From: JAGNLA01 sp964472265 | GTDB taxonomy: Bacteria; Caldisericota; Caldisericia; JAAYUI01 | Reading direction: 5' to 3' | Length of the DNA: 55,871 nucleotides | NCBI GenBank assembly: GCA_964472265.1 | Contig: CAYYJO010000004.1 | Coordinates: 1-55,871, forward strand | Part shown: in pieces, positions 7,835 to 17,423 of the stretch | Layout: each line of letters begins with the position of its first letter | Numbering within the stretch: position 1 is the stretch's first letter | Notes under the pieces: model-generated | Databases searched by the model: none | Seen by the model: the letters and a program-made list of their open reading frames with translations, nothing else | Told to the model about the DNA's origin: nothing | Position numbers and translations under genes: made by a program

Positions 7835-9067
7835 ATGGAAGACGATACGAACGAAACACCGGTAATCAGCAATAAACCCCAGCAACAGAACAGGTTTGTA
7901 ACCACAATCCTGATCATTATCATAGCCATTTTCACTTTCGGCGCTGGAATTTTTTCAGGAATAATGATCTCAAACTCATCCCAGACCTACGTCCCAAGCC
8001 AGCAAGGCAATGGCGAACAGCAGGGAACGCTTCCAGGCTATGGTCTGCTCAATGAAGTGATAAACATTGCAAAGACCAACTATCTTAGACCACTAACCGA
8101 AGAAGACCTTGCAAAATCAGTTCTCCTTGGACTCGACCCATACTCAATCTACTTTAACGCCAAAGATTACCTGAAGTTTACGGAGCAGACGACCGGCGAA
8201 TACTCGGGTATCGGTGTGATGATCCAGTTGGACGACAACAAGCGCTCAGTGGTTGTATACCAGGTGTTCAGCCCTTCACCGGCAGAATCAGCCGGCGTAG
8301 AAGAGGGCTGGGTGATCCACTCGATCAATGGCGAGTTGATTACAACACCTGACCTCGACCTCGTATCCAGTAAAATTAAAGGCGATAAGGGAACAAAAGT
8401 AACAATAGAATTCCTTGCAAATGGCAAAAGTGTAGTCAAAGAGATTACGCGATCCAAAATAGAAGTTGATTCGGTTTCATATAAACTTATCGAGAAGAAT
8501 GTCGGTTACATCTATTTGTCAGGCTTCATGACCAACAGCGCCCAGGAGATGAAGGATGCAATCAACGAACTGAAGCTTCAGGGAGCAACAAAATTTATTC
8601 TGGACATCAGGCGTGATGGCGGCGGATTGCTGAAGACCTGTCAGGAAATCGGCAGCCTGTTCATCAAATCAGGCGTTCTCGTCACAGTTGAGGACAGGAA
8701 TAAGGTTAAGAGAAGCATTGAATGCAATGGCCCAGGATTTGACAATCCACTTGTGCTGCTTGTCGACAAGTATTCGGCCTCAGCTTCAGAAATCCTTGCC
8801 GGTGCGCTCCAGGATCACAAGATCGCCACACTCATCGGACAGAGGACATATGGCAAAGGTCTTGTCCAAAACATTATTCCAATGAGAAACGGCGGAGCAG
8901 TCAAGATTACAATCCAGCAGTACATGAGACCGTCTGGAAAGCCCGTAGATTTTATCGGAATAACTCCGGATATCATTGTGAACACGGACGAATACAAACC
9001 GTTGCCAAAAGATTACAAGAACGATCCTGTAATCCTTGAGGCCCTCAAAGTGCTCGGAGGTAAGTGA
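7835..9067 (+). CDS. ctpA: S41 C-terminal processing peptidase (CtpA/Prc type)
   Basis: Membrane-anchored serine protease. 410 residues: N-terminal cytoplasmic tail (1-22), one membrane helix (about 23-46), PDZ domain (about 105-205) and S41 catalytic domain. The dyad is intact: S316 in SASASEILAG and K341 in GQRTYGKGLVQ, 25 residues apart as in known Ctp proteases. ATG 7835 has GAAAGAGGTG shortly upstream. Ctp proteases often sit beside ftsEX/envC and trim envelope hydrolases or their regulators; that role is inferred here. The stop overlaps the region before the next gene (TAAGTGAGGATG). Confidence 0.94.
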   Translation: MEDDTNETPVISNKPQQQNRFVTTILIIIIAIFTFGAGIFSGIMISNSSQTYVPSQQGNGEQQGTLPGYGLLNEVINIAKTNYLRPLTEEDLAKSVLLGLDPYSIYFNAKDYLKFTEQTTGEYSGIGVMIQLDDNKRSVVVYQVFSPSPAESAGVEEGWVIHSINGELITTPDLDLVSSKIKGDKGTKVTIEFLANGKSVVKEITRSKIEVDSVSYKLIEKNVGYIYLSGFMTNSAQEMKDAINELKLQGATKFILDIRRDGGGLLKTCQEIGSLFIKSGVLVTVEDRNKVKRSIECNGPGFDNPLVLLVDKYSASASEILAGALQDHKIATLIGQRTYGKGLVQNIIPMRNGGAVKITIQQYMRPSGKPVDFIGITPDIIVNTDEYKPLPKDYKNDPVILEALKVLGGK

Positions 9068-9069
9068 GG

Positions 9070-11673
9070 ATGAATTTTCACGCCAGGAAAGCTGACGAAG
9101 TGCTTAAAGAACTGGGCACAACTCACAACGGCCTGACATCAAAAGAAAGCTCGGACAGAATTCATAGGTACGGCAAAAACGAGATTGACACGAAGGAAAG
9201 AACTCCCATCTGGTCGATGATCATTGAGCAATTTTCGTCACCTTTGGTTCTAATTCTTGTTGCTGCCTGTGTTTTCAGCATTATTCAGGGCGAGAGTGTC
9301 GATGCAATTGCAATCATCGTCATCCTGATCGCAAACTCGGTGCTCGGAATCGTCCAGCAGTTCAAATCCGAGGGTGCTCTTGAAGCGCTCAGAAAACTAG
9401 CCGCCCCCAAAGCGCAGGTTCTGCGTGATGGAAAGACCACGACGGTCAACTCAAACGACCTGGTGCCGGGCGATATCGTTCTGCTCGTGGCAGGCGACCT
9501 CGTTCCTGCAGACCTGAGACTTCTCGAAACAATCAAACTGAGCATGTCTGAAGCCATCCTTACCGGTGAGTCCAAGCCTAGCCAGAAAGATGCCGGAGCA
9601 AACCTTTCGGAATCGGCTGTAACCGGCGACCAGTGCAACATGGCTTTCATGGGTACGGTTGTGACAACGGGCAGAGGCAAAGGAGTCGTTGTCGGAACAG
9701 GCAAAACCACAGCGATGGGAGCAATTGCCGTATCACTCTCTCAGGTGAAACGCGATAAAACACCGCTTGAAATGCAGCTGCACCAGCTTGGAGTCATGCT
9801 TTCGATCATTTTCCTCACAATCTGTGTCCTCATCTTCGCCCTCTTCATTTTTGAAGGTCTCGTTGTCGACCACAAGGCGTGGGGTGACATATTCAACATA
9901 GCCATCATGACATCGATTTCTCTTGCCGTTGCGGCAATTCCGGAAGGGCTTCCTGCAGTCGTTACAATTGTTCTTTCAATCGGTGTTTCCAGGATGAGCA
10001 AGGAAAACGCAATCATCAGAAGGCTCTCCTCTGTTGAAACACTTGGCTGTACAACCGTTATCTGCACTGACAAAACCGGAACCCTCACCGAGAACAAAAT
10101 GAAGGTCGAACGAGCATTTGTAGACCTCAAAGATATCGATGTGGCAGTTGACAAACCAAACAGCCTGGGACCGTTGGCAAAAATTGGTGCCGGTTGCAAC
10201 GACTCTGCCTATAACACCGATGGAACCTTGATTGGCGATCCAACCGAAACGGCACTTGTCGAATTTGCCGAAGTCCTTGGCATGGCTTTGAACGAAGTTC
10301 CACCAAGGGTCGATGAAATCCCGTTCGATTCAGACAGAAAAGCCATGACCACCGTTCACAGGGAGCATGGCAAAACTTTCGCCTACATCAAGGGTGCATT
10401 TGAAGTTGTCCTTTCCATGTCAACAAGAGTGGAGATCGAAGGTGAAATAAAGTCAATCACGCCAGAACTTCGAGAAAAGCTTGAAGATGGCGGAAAACAC
10501 ATCACCCATGACGGCTACAGGACGATGGGGTTTGCCTATAAGCATGCACCGGTTCCCGAACCAGATGACAAGGTTGAGGAAAAGGATTTCATCCTTGTTG
10601 GATTCCTTGGACTCAAAGACCCGATAAGGCCACAGGTTCCAGGGTCAGTCAAGGAAGCAACTGAAGCCGGCATAAAAACGGTTATGGTTACAGGCGATCA
10701 TCCAGAAACTGCCTTGATCTACGCAAAGAAACTCGGAATTGCAAAGGAAGGCGACCAGCCAATAACAGGCGCAGATTTCATCGCAAACCCTCCTGGTTTG
10801 GATGAGAAGATACTCCACGCCAGAGTTTTTGCCAGGGTTTCTCCGCACGACAAACTGAGGATTGTTGAAGTCCTCCAGCGCAGCAACGAAGTGGTTGCCA
10901 TGACAGGTGACGGTGTCAATGATGCTCCGGCGCTCAAGAAGGCTGACATTGGCGTTTCAATGGGCAAGTCTGGAACCGAGGTTGCAAAAGACGCAAGCTC
11001 GCTCATCCTTACCGACGACAGCTTCTCAACCATCGTAAAAGCCATCCACGAAGGCCGCGTCATCTACGATAACATCATCAAGTTTATATGGTACATGCTT
11101 GGTGCAAACATTGGCGAAGTGTTCATCGTCCTCCTTGGTCTCATTTTCTACAGGATTTCACCGCTCACGCCAATCCAGCTTCTCTGGATAAACCTTCTCA
11201 CAGACGGCCTTCCAGCCCTTGCCCTTGGCGTTGAGCCGGCAGAGCACGGCATCATGAGAAGAAAACCGAGAAACCCGAAAAAGAAAATCCTTGACTCCAA
11301 ATTCCTCATTTCACTGATCGTCAGGGGTCTTGTGATGGGCGGAGTGGTCTTCGCTTCGTTTGCCATCGGATCAAACATTGGTGGAATCGAAATGGGACAG
11401 ACATTTGCCTTTGCAACCTGCATCCTTTCAGAACTCTTTATGGCCTACGTTGGAAGATCGTTCACAAAACATTTCTGGCAGATAAAACCGCTCGGAAATC
11501 CACAGCTCCTGCTGGCAATCCTTGGATCAATTGGACTTACTGCCGTCTGTTTTATCCCTGGAATTGCCGAGATTTTCAGAGTTGATGCTCTTAACCTTGA
11601 ATACATCGAAATAATCATCGGTCTCAGCCTTGTGCCGGCAATCTTCATAGACCTTATCAAGAGCAGGCAATGA
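9070..11673 (+). CDS. P-type Ca2+-transporting ATPase (IIA, SERCA-like)
   Basis: Cation pump, 867 residues. Cation-ATPase N-terminal domain (1-70), actuator motif LTGES, phosphorylation site DKTGTLT (D334), nucleotide-binding domain and hinge MTGDGVNDAPALKKAD. Metal-site residues fit Ca2+ pumps: VAAIPEGLPA in M4, GANIGEVFIV in M5, and LLWINLLTDGLPALALG in M6. ATG 9070 is preferred to GTG 9064 because GGAGG (9056-9060) is 9 nt from the ATG but only 3 nt from the GTG. It overlaps the ctpA and gmk reading frames' ends and so belongs to the same operon. Substrate could also include Mn2+, but Ca2+ is the best call. Confidence 0.93.
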   Translation: MNFHARKADEVLKELGTTHNGLTSKESSDRIHRYGKNEIDTKERTPIWSMIIEQFSSPLVLILVAACVFSIIQGESVDAIAIIVILIANSVLGIVQQFKSEGALEALRKLAAPKAQVLRDGKTTTVNSNDLVPGDIVLLVAGDLVPADLRLLETIKLSMSEAILTGESKPSQKDAGANLSESAVTGDQCNMAFMGTVVTTGRGKGVVVGTGKTTAMGAIAVSLSQVKRDKTPLEMQLHQLGVMLSIIFLTICVLIFALFIFEGLVVDHKAWGDIFNIAIMTSISLAVAAIPEGLPAVVTIVLSIGVSRMSKENAIIRRLSSVETLGCTTVICTDKTGTLTENKMKVERAFVDLKDIDVAVDKPNSLGPLAKIGAGCNDSAYNTDGTLIGDPTETALVEFAEVLGMALNEVPPRVDEIPFDSDRKAMTTVHREHGKTFAYIKGAFEVVLSMSTRVEIEGEIKSITPELREKLEDGGKHITHDGYRTMGFAYKHAPVPEPDDKVEEKDFILVGFLGLKDPIRPQVPGSVKEATEAGIKTVMVTGDHPETALIYAKKLGIAKEGDQPITGADFIANPPGLDEKILHARVFARVSPHDKLRIVEVLQRSNEVVAMTGDGVNDAPALKKADIGVSMGKSGTEVAKDASSLILTDDSFSTIVKAIHEGRVIYDNIIKFIWYMLGANIGEVFIVLLGLIFYRISPLTPIQLLWINLLTDGLPALALGVEPAEHGIMRRKPRNPKKKILDSKFLISLIVRGLVMGGVVFASFAIGSNIGGIEMGQTFAFATCILSELFMAYVGRSFTKHFWQIKPLGNPQLLLAILGSIGLTAVCFIPGIAEIFRVDALNLEYIEIIIGLSLVPAIFIDLIKSRQ

Positions 11674-12233
11674 TGAGAAAAGGAACATTGTTTGTCCTCT
11701 CAGGTCCGTCTGGTGTTGGCAAGACTACAATAAGACAGAAGATTCCTGCTCTTTTGCCTGACATGCACATCTCGGTTTCCTGCACAACCAGGAAGCAGCG
11801 TGAAGGTGAAGTTGAAGGAAAGGATTATTTTTTTGTCACAACCGACCAGTTTGAGGGCATGCTTTCAGATGGTAAATTGCTGGAGTGGGCAAATGTTCAT
11901 GGCAACATGTATGGAACTCCGCTTGAACCGATCGAGAATGCACTGACAGAAGGAAAGGACTCACTGCTTGTAATCGATGTTCACGGTGCAGCACAGGTCA
12001 GGGATGCAAGACCGGAATCAGTGCTGATCTTCCTTCTTCCACCATCCATAGATGAACTCAGGCGAAGGCTTGAAAGCCGGAACACTGAATCCGAGGAAAG
12101 CATCAGGATACGTCTTGACAATGCCAAGGAAGAGATAGAATTGTCATTGAAGTATGACCATCAGGTAATCAACCACGACATAGAACAGGCAACGAGGGAT
12201 GTTGTGGAAATCATAAGAAAAGGAAACAACTAG
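11670..12233 (+). CDS. gmk: Guanylate kinase
   Basis: Phosphorylates GMP to GDP with ATP in guanine nucleotide synthesis, in the cytosol. 187 residues. P-loop GPSGVGKTT (about 11-19), GMP-binding region SVSCTTRKQREGEVEGKDYFFV, and the lid with the paired arginines RLESRNTESEESIRIRLDNA. Start is ATG 11670 or 11673, overlapping the ATPase stop (ATGATGA). It is followed 7 nt later by rpoZ, the widespread gmk-rpoZ pairing. Confidence 0.96.
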   Translation: MMRKGTLFVLSGPSGVGKTTIRQKIPALLPDMHISVSCTTRKQREGEVEGKDYFFVTTDQFEGMLSDGKLLEWANVHGNMYGTPLEPIENALTEGKDSLLVIDVHGAAQVRDARPESVLIFLLPPSIDELRRRLESRNTESEESIRIRLDNAKEEIELSLKYDHQVINHDIEQATRDVVEIIRKGNN

Positions 12234-12240
12234 GAGAAAC

Positions 12241-12492
12241 ATGGTAGACAGAGCAAAAGTTGAGCAGTTCATAAAGAAAATGGATGGAAACAAGTATCTT
12301 GCAACCATCTTCCTCATCAAGAGGATCAACCAGATTCAGGCCAACCAGGCCAAGCTCATCGCAGGTTCAACAAGGTTCATGGTTGAGCAGGCAATTGACG
12401 AATTCCTCGCCAACAAGTCTGCAATGACCTTTGACGAACCGAATCCAGACGTGCTCATGGAGCCGGTTTCTGCCGAAGAACAGCAAGCCTGA
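12241..12492 (+). CDS. rpoZ: RNA polymerase omega subunit
   Basis: Small subunit that helps assemble and stabilise the beta' subunit of RNA polymerase. 83 residues, ATG with AGGAG just upstream. It shows the omega pattern of an N-terminal helix, NKYLATIFLIKRINQIQ (the family's KY/F-hydrophobic-RA region) and a helix VEQAIDEFLANK before an acidic tail. The sequence is divergent, so the call leans on its place directly after gmk, as in many bacteria. Confidence 0.8.
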   Translation: MVDRAKVEQFIKKMDGNKYLATIFLIKRINQIQANQAKLIAGSTRFMVEQAIDEFLANKSAMTFDEPNPDVLMEPVSAEEQQA

Positions 12493-12495
12493 GCA

Positions 12496-13152
12496 ATGAC
12501 TTTTGACGTTGGACTGCTGGCGATTGGATCATACCTTGCCGGTTCGTTTCCGTCAGGGTTTATTGTTGCCAAGCTCTTTGCAGGGACAGACATAAGATCG
12601 GTTGGGACAAGCCAGATCGGCGCTGCAAATGTCACGCGCCAGCTTGGCAAAACCTTTGGTGCGCTGTCATTGACTCTCGATCTCTTAAAAACCCTGATCC
12701 CAATGGCGATTGTAAAATATCTGCTGGCCTACCCCGACTGGGTTGTGGCCATTTGTGGTTGTGCCGCCGTTTTCGGGCACGATTTTTCGGCTTTTTTGAA
12801 TCTCAACGGCGGTGAAGGATTAACCTGTTCAATGGCTGTTTTGTTCTTCCTCTCCCCGTTTCATTTCCTCATCGTCGGGCCGTTTGCCCTGGCAACCGGT
12901 TATCTGACAGGATACGTAACAATTGCCGGTGTCGTCGAATTTTGGGGGTTTGGTGTGGCCGTCTGGTCGACTGGTGGCCCAATGCCGGCTGTTTATGTGA
13001 CAATCGCCTTGGTTACGCTTGCTTTTGTCAAGCAAATTCCCTGGATGTCCAAATACCCGATCACAAAATTCATGGATCAGAACTTTGTTGCGCCCTCTAC
13101 TGAATCTGTTGCATCATTTTCGCGAGGGCATCACGCGAGGAAAGCCCTGTAG
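12496..13152 (+). CDS. plsY: PlsY-like glycerol-3-phosphate acyltransferase with altered motifs
   Basis: PlsY transfers an acyl group from acyl-phosphate to glycerol-3-phosphate in the membrane. 218 residues, several membrane helices, family motif 1 GSFPSG and the DIRSVG segment. The other motifs deviate: GSGN-x-G is GTSQIG, D-x-x-K-G is DLLKT, and the GGK of the F-K-G-G-K loop is GGE in GHDFSAFLNLNGGEG. The fold is very probably PlsY, but activity or substrate may have changed. Starts 3 nt after rpoZ. The 3' end runs 56 nt into the convergent tlyA gene. A second, canonical plsY elsewhere would support a paralogue role. Confidence 0.75.
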   Translation: MTFDVGLLAIGSYLAGSFPSGFIVAKLFAGTDIRSVGTSQIGAANVTRQLGKTFGALSLTLDLLKTLIPMAIVKYLLAYPDWVVAICGCAAVFGHDFSAFLNLNGGEGLTCSMAVLFFLSPFHFLIVGPFALATGYLTGYVTIAGVVEFWGFGVAVWSTGGPMPAVYVTIALVTLAFVKQIPWMSKYPITKFMDQNFVAPSTESVASFSRGHHARKAL

Positions 13153-13885
13153 AGCTTCCAAAATCAAGCCAGACCAGAAATTCCTGGTTCCCGTCGGCGC
13201 CTTTTATCTGCGAAGGAACAACATCCCGTATCGAGCAAGGAATGGCCATTATCCTGCCCAAGGCATCGGTTATTGCGCCCTCAAGATGCTCTCTTTTCCT
13301 GATGACTCCACCTTTGCCAACTTTACCTGGCCCAGCTTCAAACTGAGGTTTCAAAAGCCAGACAATCCAGGCAGGTGAAACAATAATTTCCCTCAACGGA
13401 GCAATCACCTTGTCACCGCTTATGAATGAGACATCGACGACGGCTGCCTCGGGTCTTGGATCAAACGCCTCGGGCTTTAGAAACCTTGCGTTTGTTTTGT
13501 CCATCACAATCACCCTGGGATCGTTTGAAATCTTCGGTGCAAGTTGTGAGGTGCCTACGTCGACGCAGTAGACTCTTGTTGCCCCGTTTTGCAGCAAACA
13601 GTCGGTGAATCCACCGGTTGAAGCTCCAACATCGATCATGATTAATCCTTCTGGATTTAATCTGAAGCTTTCCAAGGCTCCCTCAAGTTTCTGACCGCCA
13701 CGGCCAACATATTTCGGTGGTTGCTCAAGCTCAAGCAAAGTTCCTTCCGGGAACAAATCGCCCGGTTTTGCCACAATGCTGCCATTGTACCTCACCTTGC
13801 CGGCCATGATCAAAAGCCTTGCCTGAGAGCGGGTTTCTACTCCGTCAAGGAGTGCAACAATCTCATCTGCTCTAATTTTCTTCAT
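13097..13885 (-). CDS. tlyA: TlyA-type rRNA 2'-O-methyltransferase / S4-domain protein
   Basis: Methylates rRNA ribose (known TlyA acts on 16S and 23S rRNA). 262 residues from ATG 13885, where the S4 RNA-binding domain begins (RADEIVALLDGVETRSQARLLIMAGKV). An ATG at 13927 would add 14 non-conserved residues. The FtsJ-like Rossmann domain follows with the SAM motif DVGASTGGFTDCLLQNGA, then VDVSFISG and LLKPQFEAG, the latter carrying the catalytic Lys region. It is convergent with plsY (56-nt overlap) and divergent from mfd with about 51 nt between starts. Confidence 0.93.
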   Translation of the reverse strand: MKKIRADEIVALLDGVETRSQARLLIMAGKVRYNGSIVAKPGDLFPEGTLLELEQPPKYVGRGGQKLEGALESFRLNPEGLIMIDVGASTGGFTDCLLQNGATRVYCVDVGTSQLAPKISNDPRVIVMDKTNARFLKPEAFDPRPEAAVVDVSFISGDKVIAPLREIIVSPAWIVWLLKPQFEAGPGKVGKGGVIRKREHLEGAITDALGRIMAIPCSIRDVVPSQIKGADGNQEFLVWLDFGSSTGLSSRDALAKMMQQIQ

Positions 13886-13894
13886 CGTCTGTAT

Positions 13895-13923
13895 TTGACT
13901 TTTCCAGTTTCCTGCGGTAACAT
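13895..13923 (+). promoter_or_regulatory. mfd promoter
   Basis: TTGACT (13895-13900), 17-nt spacer, TAACAT (13918-13923). The -10 ends 13 nt before the mfd ATG, giving a leader of about 7 nt. Confidence 0.5.
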
Positions 13924-13936
13924 TCACATTTGTCTG

Positions 13937-16900
13937 ATGCGTGAGTATATTCCGTATTTGTCTAGCAAGAAATTCGCCGGATCCATACCACCACTAGTCT
14001 CTGGCAAGGCCAGGCAGATTGTGGTTGAGGGACTCGGTGGTTCTGATCTTACCATAAACATTGCCGGTCTTGCAAGCCAGCTTCCCCGTTTTTGTGTGGT
14101 GCTCACCGACGAGCAGTCAGCGCTCAGATTTTTCCAGGAACTTGACACGGTTCTGGAAGACACTCCCATAAACAGGGTTTTCTTTCCGTCTGGCGATTCA
14201 ATTCCACTGGACAAGACTGCAAGCTCACTTTCACTGACCAGCTGGCAAATTTCGAGCCTTTACCAGATTGCCGCAAACACTGGTCCAACCGTGGCTGTTA
14301 CGAGCCTTCAAGCTCTTTATGACTGCATAATTCCTGAGAAAAATCTTATTGAAGAGGCAACAATCATAAGCAAGGGCGACATCATCTCAATGTCTACGCT
14401 CAGGGAGAAGCTCGCCCAGCTTGGTTACGAAACACAATCGCAGGTTGAAAAGGTTGGTGATTGCGCAATCAGGGGCGGTATCATTGATTTCTTCTCGCCA
14501 TCCTCGGAGTTCCCTTACAGAATCGAATTCGATGTCGACATAATCGACACAATCAGACAAGTCGACCCCGAAACCCAGCTCTCGATCAAACAGGCTGAAT
14601 CGTGCATGCTCTTGCCGGTTTCCCACCTGGTTCTCAACGAAAAAACCATCGACAATGCCATCTCGATGCTGGAGATGTTCCTGTTGACTGTCAGGATGGA
14701 CAACCCGACGCTCCGTGAAAACATGAAGCGTGACAGCGAGTTCATCAAAAACAGTGTCAGGTTCACAGGCATCGAGCACTACCTCCCGTTTTTCTACGGC
14801 AGGGCAACAAGGTTACTCGATTACCTCAAGGAAGTACCGATTGTCTGGATCGATCCCGACAAAATCACTGAAGTTTACAAGCGTTACCGCACCGACACCA
14901 TGGAAGTCTATATCAACGGCATCAAGCGTGGCGAACTGCTGCCACAAAAAGAGCTTGATGATATCGAACGCCTCGAATTCCCTCACATCACAAGAATAAA
15001 CCCATCAATACTTACATATTCATTGAAAGCCCCTGAATCTGTCCAGAAAAGCAAGCCTGTTACAATCCAGCATGCCCAGCCTGATCCGATGGTTGGCAAG
15101 CTTGAAGATGTCGGAAGTTTCATAAAAAGCAAGCACGAAGCTGGATTTTCGGTCATTGTCGCCACAAAACAACCGCTCAGGGTCAAAGAGCTTATCGGTA
15201 TCGAAACGACCGAAAGACCTGAAAATCTTCCAACCGACCCTGGCGATCCGGTTGAAATCGAACCTTTTATAGACATCATAAACATTTCCCTGGAGAAGGG
15301 ATTTGAGGACAGACGCAGAAAAATCCTGCTTCTCACTGATCACGAGCTGTTCGGTTGGCGGAGAAGGATCAAGGCTACCAGACGATTCAAAGGTGGCGCA
15401 CCAATCCAGTCGGTTGATGAGCTTCATCCGGGCGATCTGCTGGTTCACCTCACTTTTGGCATTGGAATCTACAGGGGTCTCAAGACAGTTACTGCTGCCG
15501 GAATAACCAAGGAATATCTGCAAGTTGAGTATGCAAAGGGTGACAAGCTCTACATTCCACCCGAAAGACTCTCGCTGATCCACAAATACCTTGGCAACCC
15601 CGAAACCGTAACCATTAACAGGTTGGGAGGCCGTGAATGGCCTGAAGCGCTTGCGAAGGTAGCCAGAGGAACCAAGGACATTGCTGCCGAACTGCTCAAG
15701 CTCTACGCAAGGCGCGAGATTGCCAAAGGCGTCAGCTATCAGGAAGACCCGATATGGCAACAGGAACTTGAGAGTTCCTTCCCGTATGAGGAAACACAGG
15801 ATCAGCTCAGGGCGATCTCGGATGTCAAGCACGATCTCGAACGTTCGAAGCCGATGGACAGGCTTGTCTGCGGCGATGTTGGTTACGGAAAAACTGAAGT
15901 TGCAATCAGGGCTGCCTTTCAGGTCATCGTTGCCGGAAGACAGGTCGCCCTCCTCTGCCCGACAACCATCCTTGCTCTTCAGCACTACAACACCTTCAAG
16001 GAGCGTTACGCACCTTTCCCTGTCAAAGTTGAGCAGCTCTCGAGATTCAAAGGGAAGACAAGCCAGAAAAAGGTTGTGGAGGGTCTTGAGGATGGAACCA
16101 TTGAAATGGTGGTTGGCACCCACAGACTGCTTCAGGGCGATATAAAGTTCAAAGACCTTGGATTGCTCATTATTGACGAGGAGCAGAAGTTCGGCGTTGA
16201 AGACAAGGAAAGAATCAAAAGACTCAAAGAAAATGTTGATGTTCTCACCCTCACTGCCACTCCAATCCCAAGGACGCTTGAAATGACACTGACCGGTGTG
16301 AGGGAAATATCACAGATCAACTCAAGCCCGGAAGGTCGCAAACCCGTAAAAACGTATGTTACGTCATATTCTGACTCGATCGTAAAAGATGCAATCGACA
16401 ACGAGCTTGCAAGAGGCGGTCAGGTTTATTATGTAAACAACCGCATTCAGGGACTGGGCGCCATCATGTGGAAGCTGAAAAAGCTGGTTCCAAAGGCAAG
16501 AATAGCCATCGCCCACGGACAGATGGATTCAGATGAGCTTGAAGACATCATGCTCAATTTTTACAACGGCGAGACCGATATTCTCCTTTGCACGACCATC
16601 ATTGAGTCAGGGCTGGACATTCCAACCGTCAACACGATCATTGTTGAAAATGCACAAAATCTTGGACTGGCGCAGATGTACCAGCTCAGGGGAAGGGTTG
16701 GAAGGTCTCAGAAACGTGCCTATGCCTATTTCCTTTACCCGGAGGACAACCCTCTGACTGAAGAGGCGAGGCTCAGGCTTGAGGCTATAAGAGATTTTGT
16801 CGACCTCGGCTCAGGGCTCAAGATTGCCATGCGTGACCTCGAGATAAGGGGCGCCGGCAACATTCTCGGTGCAGAGCAATCCGGCCACATTTCGGCAGTT

Positions 16901-17422
16901 GGGTATGACTTGTACCTGAGAATGCTGGAAGATGCCAAAAAGAACCTCCAGAATGCACAGGAAGGCAAACCATACAAGCCTGAACCCCCAAAACAGGAAT
17001 GCAACGTTGACCTGAGGGTTAGCGGATACGTGCCAGAGAGCTATGTGCCCGACGAAGCGCTAAGGATTGACTGCTATCAGAGACTGCTCGAGGCTGAAAA
17101 TGTTGCAGCCGTAGAAGTCATTGAGCAGGAGCTGACCGACCGTTTCGGTCATCCGCCACCTGAGGTGGAGTCGCTTTACGAGCTTGTAAAACTCAGGGTT
17201 CTGGCGCAAAACATGGGCATCATGAGCATTGTTGAGGACAATCTCACAATCAACTACAGCTTCGGCCCGAACGCAAAACTCAGGGAAGACTTCCTCGACA
17301 GGCTTGTCTCAAGGTTTGGCGACCGGACAACGGTTCGACCCAACATGATAAGAATCCGTAAAATGAGGGAAGATACAATCAGGCTATCAAGGGAATTTAT
17401 AGACCTGGCCTGTGAGGAGTGA
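13937..17422 (+). CDS. mfd: Transcription-repair coupling factor Mfd
   Basis: Removes RNA polymerase stalled at DNA damage and recruits UvrA. 1161 residues, standard length. The frame is open upstream to 13721, but that extension runs antisense through tlyA and across the promoter, so ATG 13937 is chosen. Domains in order: UvrB-like N-terminal region (about 1-400), CarD-like RNA-polymerase-interacting domain around GDLLVHLTFGIGIYRG, SF2 translocase with Walker A GDVGYGKTEVA, DEEQ box, TATPIPRTL, and QLRGRVGRS, then the C-terminal TRCF domain. It overlaps the upstream part of the next gene's ribosome-binding region, so the two are probably co-transcribed. Confidence 0.97.
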   Translation: MREYIPYLSSKKFAGSIPPLVSGKARQIVVEGLGGSDLTINIAGLASQLPRFCVVLTDEQSALRFFQELDTVLEDTPINRVFFPSGDSIPLDKTASSLSLTSWQISSLYQIAANTGPTVAVTSLQALYDCIIPEKNLIEEATIISKGDIISMSTLREKLAQLGYETQSQVEKVGDCAIRGGIIDFFSPSSEFPYRIEFDVDIIDTIRQVDPETQLSIKQAESCMLLPVSHLVLNEKTIDNAISMLEMFLLTVRMDNPTLRENMKRDSEFIKNSVRFTGIEHYLPFFYGRATRLLDYLKEVPIVWIDPDKITEVYKRYRTDTMEVYINGIKRGELLPQKELDDIERLEFPHITRINPSILTYSLKAPESVQKSKPVTIQHAQPDPMVGKLEDVGSFIKSKHEAGFSVIVATKQPLRVKELIGIETTERPENLPTDPGDPVEIEPFIDIINISLEKGFEDRRRKILLLTDHELFGWRRRIKATRRFKGGAPIQSVDELHPGDLLVHLTFGIGIYRGLKTVTAAGITKEYLQVEYAKGDKLYIPPERLSLIHKYLGNPETVTINRLGGREWPEALAKVARGTKDIAAELLKLYARREIAKGVSYQEDPIWQQELESSFPYEETQDQLRAISDVKHDLERSKPMDRLVCGDVGYGKTEVAIRAAFQVIVAGRQVALLCPTTILALQHYNTFKERYAPFPVKVEQLSRFKGKTSQKKVVEGLEDGTIEMVVGTHRLLQGDIKFKDLGLLIIDEEQKFGVEDKERIKRLKENVDVLTLTATPIPRTLEMTLTGVREISQINSSPEGRKPVKTYVTSYSDSIVKDAIDNELARGGQVYYVNNRIQGLGAIMWKLKKLVPKARIAIAHGQMDSDELEDIMLNFYNGETDILLCTTIIESGLDIPTVNTIIVENAQNLGLAQMYQLRGRVGRSQKRAYAYFLYPEDNPLTEEARLRLEAIRDFVDLGSGLKIAMRDLEIRGAGNILGAEQSGHISAVGYDLYLRMLEDAKKNLQNAQEGKPYKPEPPKQECNVDLRVSGYVPESYVPDEALRIDCYQRLLEAENVAAVEVIEQELTDRFGHPPPEVESLYELVKLRVLAQNMGIMSIVEDNLTINYSFGPNAKLREDFLDRLVSRFGDRTTVRPNMIRIRKMREDTIRLSREFIDLACEE

Positions 17423-17423
17423 C

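Noticed and set aside
13721..13936. 72-residue N-terminal extension of Mfd
   Set aside because: It runs antisense through tlyA and over the mfd promoter, and Mfd has its normal length from 13937.
15020..16123. 367-codon frame antisense to mfd
   Set aside because: It is a shadow of the mfd coding pattern with no family features or ribosome-binding site.
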